From: Chloroflexi bacterium 13_1_40CM_68_21
GTDB taxonomy: Bacteria > Chloroflexota > Limnocylindria > P2-11E
Direction of reading: 5' to 3'
Assembly: GCA_001917735.1 (NCBI GenBank)
Contig: MNEO01000051.1
Location: 1-11,923, forward strand
Length of the DNA: 11,923 nt
In this document: piece after piece, positions 6,348 to 11,923 of the stretch
Position numbering within the stretch: position 1 is the first letter of the stretch
Layout: every line of letters begins with the position of its first letter
Notes under the pieces: generated by a model
The model's input: only the letters and a program-made list of their open reading frames with translations
Told to the model about the DNA's origin: nothing
Databases searched by the model: none
Translations under genes and position numbers: made by a program

Positions 6348-8141
6348 TTGACGACCCCGGTCTCGACCGGGCGCGACGTTCCAGCTGCTTCCGGTCAGCC
6401 CGCCGCGTTGGAATGGGGCTCGGACGTCGTCGCCGAGATGCTGCGCCGCCTCAGGGTCCCGTATGTCGCTCTCGAGCCTGGCGCGTCGTTCCGCGGTCTT
6501 CACGACAGCATCGTCAACTACCTCGGTAACGACGCGCCTTCGATGATCCTCTGCAACCACGAGGAGGTGGCGGTCGCGATCGCGCACGGCTACGCGAAGT
6601 TCGCCGGCCGCGCGATGGCCGCCGCGGTCCACAGCAACGTCGGGCTGATGCACGCGAGCATGACCATCTTCTGCTCGTGGTGCGATCGCGCGCCCGTCCT
6701 GGTGCTCGGCGGGACGGGCCCGATGGACGCGACCGCGAGGCGGCCGTGGATCGATTGGATCCACACCGCCTACGCCCAGGGTGAGCTCGTTCGGAACTTC
6801 ACCAAGTGGGAGAACCAGCCGGCGAGCGTCGGCGCGATGCCGGAGGCGTTGCTGCGCGCGTGGCAGATCGCTCACCTCGAGCCTCGGGGCCCGGTCTACG
6901 TCTGCCTCGATGTGGGACTGCAGGAACAAAGGATCGTGGCGCCGGTCGCCATCCCAGACGTGGCGCTTGTCGCCGCTCCCTCGCCGGCGGCCCCCGACGG
7001 CGACGTCATCAAGCGCGCAGCCGCTCTGCTCGTCCGCGCAGAACGCCCCGTCATCATGCTCGGCCACGCGGGTGATGACTGGAGCGACGTGATCGCGCTC
7101 GCGGAGTCGCTCGGCGCCGCTGTGGTCACGGACCGATTGAGCCCGGCAGCGTTCCCGACCGACCATCCTCTGCACCAGGGGACCGCGCGGACGCAGTCGG
7201 GTGCCGCGGTCGTCGAGGAGATCCGTGCTGCCGACCTGGTCCTCGCGATCCAGAAAGTCGACGTCGCGGGCGCGCTGCGCGAACGAGGCGCGGATCCCGT
7301 CGAGCTGATCGAGATCTCGCTCGAGCCCTACATCGCGCGCTCGTGGTCGGCCGACCACCAGGCGCTCCCGCTCGCCGACGTCGCGATCACGGCGAACGCG
7401 AGCCTGGCCGTGGCCGCGCTACGGGACGCCGTCGCGCGCGCGCTCGCCGACTCGGTGGGCGGACGCCGGCGGATCGATGACCGCGCGCGTGCCGCGGGCG
7501 ATCGGTCGCGGAAGCGCCGTGGTGAGTGGACCGCGGCGAACCAGCGGCGGAGCGGGGATCGCCCGATCCACCTCGCTCGCGCGATCGCCGAGCTGCGAAC
7601 CGCGCTCGGCGAGCGTGCGGCGGAGACCGTCCTCGCACAGGGACCCCTGGCACCATGGCCGGCGGCGACGTGGGAGTTCATGAAACCGAAGAGCTATCTG
7701 GGGGCGGACGGTGGGGCAGGCGTCGGATCCGGCACCGGGATCGCGGTCGGCGGGGCGCTTGCCGCTCGCGGCAGCGGTCGGCCGGTCGTCGCGGTCGTCG
7801 GTGACGGCGAGATGCTCGCGGCGCCGACGGCCCTCTGGACCGCGGCACATCACCAGATCCCGGTGCTCTTCCTCGTCGCGAACAACCAGAGCTACTACAA
7901 CGACGAGGAGCACCAGGACCACGTCGCGCGCGCACGTGGCCGTCCGCCCGAGAACCGCTGGATCGGGCAGCGCATGGATCGGCCGGCCGTCGATTTCGCC
8001 GGGCTCGCGCGCGATCTCGGCGCCGAGGGATTCGGCCTGGTCGAGGACCCCGACGACCTCGCGGCGACGCTACGGCGCGCGGTGACGGCGCTCGACGAAG
8101 GCCGCCCGGTGCTGGTCGACGTGCGGATCGTCCCGCGTTGA
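6348..8141 (+). CDS. ThDP-dependent enzyme, acetolactate synthase/benzoylformate decarboxylase-like
   Basis: A 597-residue thiamine-diphosphate enzyme with the three-domain layout of the pyruvate oxidase/acetolactate synthase superfamily. The N-terminal pyrimidine-binding domain has CNHEEVAVAIAHGYAKFAG, where Glu72 probably activates the cofactor. The central domain is at about 218-365. The C-terminal pyrophosphate domain has the metal motif from GDGE (485-488) to ANNQSYYND (Asn512-Asn513). An Arg-rich linker (373-402) joins the last two domains. Family members decarboxylate 2-keto acids or cleave 2-hydroxyacyl-CoA; the true reaction here is unknown. Many relatives annotated as acetolactate synthase are not biosynthetic, and no small regulatory subunit lies next to it. 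The TTG start (6348) lies one base after the TAG of the binding-protein gene, and its stop overlaps the TTG of the ATPase gene. Location inside a transporter operon suggests it acts on the imported compound or a close product. Confidence 0.92.
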   Translation: MTTPVSTGRDVPAASGQPAALEWGSDVVAEMLRRLRVPYVALEPGASFRGLHDSIVNYLGNDAPSMILCNHEEVAVAIAHGYAKFAGRAMAAAVHSNVGLMHASMTIFCSWCDRAPVLVLGGTGPMDATARRPWIDWIHTAYAQGELVRNFTKWENQPASVGAMPEALLRAWQIAHLEPRGPVYVCLDVGLQEQRIVAPVAIPDVALVAAPSPAAPDGDVIKRAAALLVRAERPVIMLGHAGDDWSDVIALAESLGAAVVTDRLSPAAFPTDHPLHQGTARTQSGAAVVEEIRAADLVLAIQKVDVAGALRERGADPVELIEISLEPYIARSWSADHQALPLADVAITANASLAVAALRDAVARALADSVGGRRRIDDRARAAGDRSRKRRGEWTAANQRRSGDRPIHLARAIAELRTALGERAAETVLAQGPLAPWPAATWEFMKPKSYLGADGGAGVGSGTGIAVGGALAARGSGRPVVAVVGDGEMLAAPTALWTAAHHQIPVLFLVANNQSYYNDEEHQDHVARARGRPPENRWIGQRMDRPAVDFAGLARDLGAEGFGLVEDPDDLAATLRRAVTALDEGRPVLVDVRIVPR

Positions 8142-8938
8142 GCATCACGCTCGAGCATGTCGGCATCCGCTTCCGCGCCGGGGTCGAGGCGCTTCGCGAC
8201 GTGACGCTTGACGTCGGGCGTGGTGAGTTCGTCGCGATCGTGGGGCCGAGCGGCTGCGGCAAGTCCACCCTGCTGAGCGCGATCGCCAACCTGCTCGATC
8301 CCGCGGAGTGCGAGGTCGTCGGGCGGATCCTGGTCGACGGCTCGGCTCCCGGCACAAAGAGCCGCCGGGAGCTGAACCTTGGCTACGTGTTCCAACGCGA
8401 TGCGCTGCTTCCGTGGCAGACCATCGATCAGAACGTCCAGCTCGGCCTCGTGATCCGCGACGTCGATCCAGGGGAAAGGCGGGAGCGCTCGCGCGCTCTG
8501 CTCGAGATGGCCGGGCTCACAGGCTTCGAGCGCTACTACCCGCATCAGGTGTCAGGCGGGATGCGTCAGCGGGCGGCATTGGTGCGCACGCTCGCATACG
8601 ACCCGCAGGTCATTCTCATGGACGAGCCTTTCGGGGCGCTCGACGCCCAGAACCGGATGCTGCTCCAATCCGAGCTGCTGCGTATGTGGCAGTCGTCGCC
8701 GCGGACGATCCTCTTCGTGACGCATGACCTGGCCGAAGCCATCGTTCTCGCGCAGCGGGTCGTGGTGCTCTCGCGACGGCCGGGTGCCGTGAAGGCCATC
8801 TACGACATCGCGCTTCCATATCCGCGCGATGCCTTCGCGCTCCGCGGCTCGGCCGAGTTCGGTCGCCTCGAGACCACCATCTGGCAGGCGCTGCGGGACG
8901 AGTTTCGCGCGGCGCTCCCTGACGCCGGGGTCGCGTGA
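8138..8938 (+). CDS. ABC transporter ATP-binding protein, NitT/TauT type
   Basis: A 266-residue cytoplasmic ATPase that powers the importer as a homodimer. All nucleotide-binding motifs are intact: Walker A GPSGCGKST (36-44), Q-loop YVFQRDALLPWQT (Gln86), signature VSGGMRQR (138-145), Walker B VILMDEP (Asp162, Glu163), D-loop ALD, and switch THD (His196). The short form and the LLPWQT sequence after the Q-loop are typical of the SsuB/TauB/NrtD group. The TTG start overlaps the preceding TGA (TTGA), and the stop overlaps the permease GTG (GTGA). These overlaps imply coupled translation and matched subunit amounts. The C-terminal end has no added regulatory domain. Confidence 0.96.
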   Translation: MSITLEHVGIRFRAGVEALRDVTLDVGRGEFVAIVGPSGCGKSTLLSAIANLLDPAECEVVGRILVDGSAPGTKSRRELNLGYVFQRDALLPWQTIDQNVQLGLVIRDVDPGERRERSRALLEMAGLTGFERYYPHQVSGGMRQRAALVRTLAYDPQVILMDEPFGALDAQNRMLLQSELLRMWQSSPRTILFVTHDLAEAIVLAQRVVVLSRRPGAVKAIYDIALPYPRDAFALRGSAEFGRLETTIWQALRDEFRAALPDAGVA

Positions 8939-9723
8939 ATCGCACCTGGTCGCTCGCGTTACGTAGGGCGGCTCTGATCGCAGCGATCTTCGCGCTCTGG
9001 GAGCTTGTGACCGGCGGATTCGGCCTTGACCTGGTGCTGACGAGCCCCGCGATCCTGGCGCGTCCATCGAGCGCCCTCGCCGAGCTCGGGCCGTACACCG
9101 CTTCGGGCCTCCTGTGGCGCGATCTCTCCACGACGCTGATCGAGGCGATGGTTGGGCTCGTCCTCGGCATTCTCGGCGGAGCCGCACTCGGGCTCACGCT
9201 GGGCTACTGGCGTCGCGCGTCCGAGCTGATCGAGCCGGTGCTCGTCTCGCTGAACTCGCTGCCTCGGATCGCCGTTGCGCCGATCCTCTTGCCGTGGCTC
9301 GGCCTGGGGATCGCATCCAAGATCGCGCTCAGCTTCTTCACGGTGTTCTTCGTCGTCTTCTTCAACACATATCTGGGCGTGAGGTCCGTCGAGCCGGAGC
9401 TGGTGAAGGCGGTCCTGGTGATGGGTGGCGACCGGATGCACCTCGCGCGTTTCGTCGTGCTCCCCTCCGTCTTCACCTGGATCTTCGCCGCACTCCGAAC
9501 GAGCGTGAGCTTCGCGCTGACGGGCGCGGTGGTCGGTGAGTTCGTCGGCGCGTCGTCCGGCCTGGGCTACCGCTTGAACATCGCCGCGGGCCTGCTCGAT
9601 ACCAAGCGCGTGTATCTCATCCTGCTCATCCTCATGGTCTTCGCTGTCACACTGGTCGAGATCGCCAAGCGCGTGGAGGCGCGGCTGCTCCGGTGGCGCC
9701 CCTCTGCGGTGCTGGCCGGGTAG
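8935..9723 (+). CDS. ABC transporter permease, NitT/TauT type
   Basis: A 262-residue inner-membrane subunit with six predicted helices (about 10-28, 65-90, 99-121, 124-147, 184-206 and 225-245), the usual layout for the SsuC/TauC group. The cytoplasmic EAA-type loop that docks on the ATPase is at about 152-178: EPELVKAVLVMGGDRMHL, then ARFVVLPS. A homodimer would form the channel. This is the only permease gene visible, so both binding proteins of the operon probably serve it. The GTG start shares four bases with the ATPase stop. The gene ends just before the next ribosome site, which lies directly after its TAG. Confidence 0.96.
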   Translation: MNRTWSLALRRAALIAAIFALWELVTGGFGLDLVLTSPAILARPSSALAELGPYTASGLLWRDLSTTLIEAMVGLVLGILGGAALGLTLGYWRRASELIEPVLVSLNSLPRIAVAPILLPWLGLGIASKIALSFFTVFFVVFFNTYLGVRSVEPELVKAVLVMGGDRMHLARFVVLPSVFTWIFAALRTSVSFALTGAVVGEFVGASSGLGYRLNIAAGLLDTKRVYLILLILMVFAVTLVEIAKRVEARLLRWRPSAVLAG

Positions 9724-9733
9724 GGGGAGAAAG

Positions 9734-10798
9734 ATGCGTCGGTCCTTCGTCGCGCTGCTCGTGAGTGCCACCCTGTTCGCTGCCTGCGCCGGCCCCGTCG
9801 CCACATCGCCGTCGCCAGCGGCGTCATCCACAGCGCAGGCGACGCCCAAGCCACCGAAAGACAAGGTCACGCTCACCGGGATCAACTCGACCGAGCTGAA
9901 CCTGCCGACCCTCGTCGCGATCGCGAAGGACTATTTCGGCGAGGAGAACATCGAGCTGGGCGAGTTCGTCATCGGCTCGAGCGGGACGCTCCGGCAAGGA
10001 ATGATCGCGAAGCAGTACGACTTCGGCCTCTACGCGTTCGTGCACGTGCCCATCGCGCGGCTCGCGGGGTCGCCATTCAAGTCGATCATCGAGCTACACG
10101 ACCAGGAGATCTTCGGCCTCGTCGTGCGCACGCAGCTCAAGGATCAGGTGAGGACGGTCAAGGACCTCAAAGGTAGGAAGATCGGCTTCACGACACCCGG
10201 ATCCGGGACGTGGGCGCTCGGCAACGTCTATCTGAAGAAGGCCGGACTCGATCCTGACAAGGATGCCGAGCTCGTGTCGCTCGGCGGCGACAACGCGGTC
10301 TTCTACACCGCCCTCCAGTCCGGGCGGGTAGACGCGATCGTCTCATTCGAGCCGATCGCCGAGAAGGTGATCGCCGACAACGTGGGTTACTTCCTCCTCG
10401 ACATCTACGCGTCCGGGCAGCACCGCGATCAGATCGGCTCCGACAAGGCCGCGGCGCTCCACCTCGTCACGCGCGAGGACGTGATCGCGAGCAAGCCGGA
10501 CCTCGTGAAGCGGATGGTCAACGTCCAGAAGAAGGGACTCGACTTCATCCGCGGGAACAGCGCGTCGGCGATCGCCGACCTCATCATGGGCAACACCGCG
10601 TCCGCGGCGCAGTTCCAGGGGTTCGACAAGTCGCTGGTCACCAAGGTCATCGATCACATCAAATCGGGCTTCGGGACCGGCTGCATCAGCAAGTCCGGCT
10701 TCGACACCGAGATGAAGATCGCGACGGACTACAAGCTCGTGTCCGCGCCGATCACGTTCGATCAGTTCGCCGACACGACCTTCGCCGGAGCCTGCTGA
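9734..10798 (+). CDS. ABC transporter substrate-binding lipoprotein, NitT/TauT (NMT1-like) type, no. 2
   Basis: A 354-residue lipid-anchored binding protein. The signal is MRRSFVALLVSATLFAAC (lipobox FAAC, Cys18), followed by a Ser/Pro/Ala/Thr linker (19-42). The mature fold shows STELNLPTLVAIAKDYFGE, TVKDLKGRKIGFTTPGSGTW and LQSGRVDAIVSFEPIAEK, typical of the NMT1/SsuA-like superfamily. It is recognisably related to the first binding protein in the loop TV-x-DLKG-x-KIG and in GLDPDKD, but diverges elsewhere, so the ligands probably differ. Two Cys remain in the mature part, Cys317 and the very last residue Cys354; they may form an external disulfide. A purine-rich ribosome site (GGGGAGA, 9724-9730) lies just before ATG 9734. 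It closes the transporter operon; a new promoter follows within six bases of its stop. Confidence 0.93.
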   Translation: MRRSFVALLVSATLFAACAGPVATSPSPAASSTAQATPKPPKDKVTLTGINSTELNLPTLVAIAKDYFGEENIELGEFVIGSSGTLRQGMIAKQYDFGLYAFVHVPIARLAGSPFKSIIELHDQEIFGLVVRTQLKDQVRTVKDLKGRKIGFTTPGSGTWALGNVYLKKAGLDPDKDAELVSLGGDNAVFYTALQSGRVDAIVSFEPIAEKVIADNVGYFLLDIYASGQHRDQIGSDKAAALHLVTREDVIASKPDLVKRMVNVQKKGLDFIRGNSASAIADLIMGNTASAAQFQGFDKSLVTKVIDHIKSGFGTGCISKSGFDTEMKIATDYKLVSAPITFDQFADTTFAGAC

Positions 10799-10803
10799 GC
10801 GGA

Positions 10804-10832
10804 TTGACCATGGCCCGCAATGGTCATACCAT
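10804..10832 (+). promoter_or_regulatory. Sigma-70-type promoter for the second UbiD gene
   Basis: TTGACC (10804-10809, five of six matches) and TACCAT (10827-10832, four of six, with the key TA and T) are separated by exactly 17 bases. The palindrome at 10819-10833 covers the -10 box, the usual place for a repressor. The message would start near 10839 and carry a leader of about 35 bases with a clear ribosome site. Confidence 0.65.
10805..10826. repeat. Second inverted pairing that shares a half-site with the operator
   Basis: TGACCAT (10805-10811) and ATGGTCA (10820-10826) form a perfect 7-base inverted repeat around an 8-base loop. The right arm is also the left half of the operator at 10819-10833, so three half-sites (ACCAT, ATGGT, ACCAT) lie in a row. 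It may allow extra repressor contact. As an RNA hairpin at the end of the previous operon it lacks a T-tract, so I do not call it a terminator. Confidence 0.45.
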
Positions 10833-10833
10833 T
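10819..10833. promoter_or_regulatory. Palindromic operator, FadR/GntR-like, copy 2
   Basis: AATGGT-CAT-ACCATT has six-base arms identical to those of the site at 5281-5295 and differs only in one spacer base (CAT here, CTT there). It overlaps the -10 box of the promoter for the second UbiD gene. One repressor responding to a pathway compound could therefore control the UbiD/hydrolase operon, the ABC/ThDP operon and the second UbiD together. Confidence 0.78.
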
Positions 10834-10860
10834 CGATTTCTCCGCCAGTTCGCGCCCTTG

Positions 10861-10866
10861 GGAGGA
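10861..10866 (+). promoter_or_regulatory. Ribosome-binding site of the second UbiD gene
   Basis: GGAGGA lies seven bases before ATG 10874, a strong and well-spaced site that fixes the start of the gene. Confidence 0.8.
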
Positions 10867-10873
10867 GACTCGC

Positions 10874-11923
10874 ATGGCAACGATCGAGGCTGACGTCCGG
10901 CGCACCTCCAAGAAGGCCCAGCTCCGCGACCCGAAAGGGCCGCGAGCGCCGAAAGAGGCCCTGCGCTCCTTGCCGGAGACGATCGCGTGGCTGCGCCGCG
11001 AAGGCCTTCTCATGGAGACGGACGTCCCGGTCTCGGGCGACCTCGAGCTGACCGGGATCCAGAAGCATTTCGACGGCAGCTACCCGATCCTCTTCAACAA
11101 CGTCAAGGGATACCCGCACGTCCGCGCGATCACGAACTTCTTCGCGAACATGGACATCGTCGATCGCCTGTTTGGGTGGGAAGACCGCACCGCGCGCACG
11201 CGGAAGCTCGCGCATTCGCTGACACACGCGATCCCGAGCGAAGAGATCGGCCAAGACGAGGCCCCGGTCCAGCAAGAGGTCATCACCGACGACCTCGACG
11301 TGAATAAGTACATCTTCCCGATCCGCCACACCCACCTCGAATCGGAGATCACGATCGGATCCGGTAACAGCGTGGTGGTCGGCGACAAGTTCTGGGGCGG
11401 CAGCCACATCGGCTACAACCGAATGAACTTCCGCTGGGGCAACGTCGGCACCTTCCAGATCTCGCCCGGCTCGCATATGTGGCAGGTCATGACCAAGTAC
11501 TACAAAGACGAGCCGGTGCCGCTCACGGTGAACTTCGGTCTCCCCCCCGCGGGGACACTGCTCGCCGGCGGGGGCTTCGATTACGTCGTCCTGCCGCGCG
11601 GCGGCGACGAGCTCGGCGCCGCCGGCGCGGTGCAGGGCTTCCCGATGCGCATCGTGAAGGCGCGGACGGTCGACGCCTACTCGGTCGCGGATGCCGAGTA
11701 CTCGCTCGAGGGCTACCTGCATCCGCGCGACAAACGCTACGAGACCGCGGAGTCGGAGAAGGCCGACGTGCAGGGCCGGTACCACTTCCACCCGGAGTGG
11801 GCGGGCTACATGGGCAAGGCGTACAAGGCGCCGACGTTCCACGTCACCGCGATCACGATGCGCAAGCGCTCGGAACGGCCGTTCATCTATCCGATGGGCG
11901 TGCACATGTACGACTGCAACAAC
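10874..11923 (+). CDS. UbiD-family prFMN-dependent (de)carboxylase, divergent, 3' end outside window
   Basis: The first 350 residues of a second UbiD-family enzyme; the frame is open to the edge and perhaps 100-200 residues are missing. The N-terminus has a basic tail (about 1-30, many Arg and Lys) before the usual SLPETIAWLRREG start. Metal and cofactor residues are recognisable: GYNRMNFR gives Asn182 and Arg187, ISPGSHMW gives His201, and RGGDELGAAGAVQG gives Glu246. The loop that reads EGPFGEWTGYY in the first UbiD here reads GRYHFHPEWAGYMG. The second Glu is kept (Glu308), but the first of the catalytic Glu pair is replaced, by Tyr303 if there is no gap. The two UbiDs are distant, so they probably act on different substrates or in different directions. 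The gene has its own promoter, operator and strong ribosome site, and lies 75 bases after the ABC operon. Confidence 0.93.
   Translation, partial: MATIEADVRRTSKKAQLRDPKGPRAPKEALRSLPETIAWLRREGLLMETDVPVSGDLELTGIQKHFDGSYPILFNNVKGYPHVRAITNFFANMDIVDRLFGWEDRTARTRKLAHSLTHAIPSEEIGQDEAPVQQEVITDDLDVNKYIFPIRHTHLESEITIGSGNSVVVGDKFWGGSHIGYNRMNFRWGNVGTFQISPGSHMWQVMTKYYKDEPVPLTVNFGLPPAGTLLAGGGFDYVVLPRGGDELGAAGAVQGFPMRIVKARTVDAYSVADAEYSLEGYLHPRDKRYETAESEKADVQGRYHFHPEWAGYMGKAYKAPTFHVTAITMRKRSERPFIYPMGVHMYDCNN

Noticed and set aside
8959..9885. A 308-residue open frame on the minus strand over the permease gene.
   Set aside because: Highly charged mirror of a membrane protein, with no family features.
10799..10830. 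A possible intrinsic terminator after the ABC operon.
   Set aside because: The pairing TGACCAT/ATGGTCA has no G+C-rich stem or T-tract and is better explained as operator half-sites.
10343..11905. A 520-residue open frame on the minus strand across binding protein no. 2, the promoter and the second UbiD.
   Set aside because: It crosses two solid plus-strand genes and their control region and shows only mirror-frame composition.
1..11923. Mobile elements, attachment sites, CRISPR arrays, tRNA genes or signs of recent transfer.
   Set aside because: No transposase, integrase, direct-repeat array or RNA-gene fold was seen, and base and codon use look uniform throughout.

Overview
The window looks like a dense catabolic island from a high-GC bacterium. 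It holds ten genes read as whole and two cut off by the window edges. Both binding proteins have Gram-positive-style lipoprotein signals: a short basic start, Cys18, then a Ser/Ala/Pro/Thr-rich linker. Many genes start with GTG or TTG, junctions overlap by four bases (GTGA, TTGA, probably CTGA), and a DUF1684 protein is present. This would suit Chloroflexota or Actinomycetota. The lineage is inferred from style only. I see no rRNA, tRNA, CRISPR, transposase, phage gene or replication origin, and no gene-free stretch longer than about 75 bases.

Left block, plus strand (1-2987): the end of a UbiX flavin prenyltransferase, a class II aldolase/adducin-family protein, an MFS transporter and a DUF1684 protein, overlapping or nearly touching, so probably one operon. 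Centre block, minus strand (5281-2959): a UbiD-family decarboxylase followed by an alpha/beta hydrolase whose stop overlaps the DUF1684 gene tail to tail. Right block, plus strand (5327 onward): a NitT/TauT-type binding lipoprotein, a ThDP-dependent decarboxylase-like enzyme, an ABC ATPase, an ABC permease and a second binding lipoprotein, then a separate promoter and a second, divergent UbiD-family protein that runs off the right edge.

The genes fit one working model. The ABC importer, with two alternative binding proteins, and the MFS protein move a small organic acid. UbiX makes prenylated FMN, which both UbiD proteins need. The UbiDs, the ThDP enzyme and perhaps the aldolase-family protein break C-C bonds next to carboxyl or keto groups. 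The hydrolase may cleave an ester or ring product. An aromatic or heteroaromatic carboxylate is the likeliest substrate class, but nothing in the sequence names it.

The most notable regulatory signal is a nearly identical palindrome, AATGGT-N3-ACCATT, found at both control regions: between the divergent UbiD and ABC genes (5281-5295), and over the -10 box of a good sigma-70-type promoter before the second UbiD (10819-10833). It has the half-site form of FadR-type GntR repressors. No regulator gene lies in the window. Other points worth a look are the altered active-site motif of the second UbiD, two genes whose N-termini seem to need non-ATG/GTG/TTG starts, and the ThDP enzyme embedded in the transporter operon.
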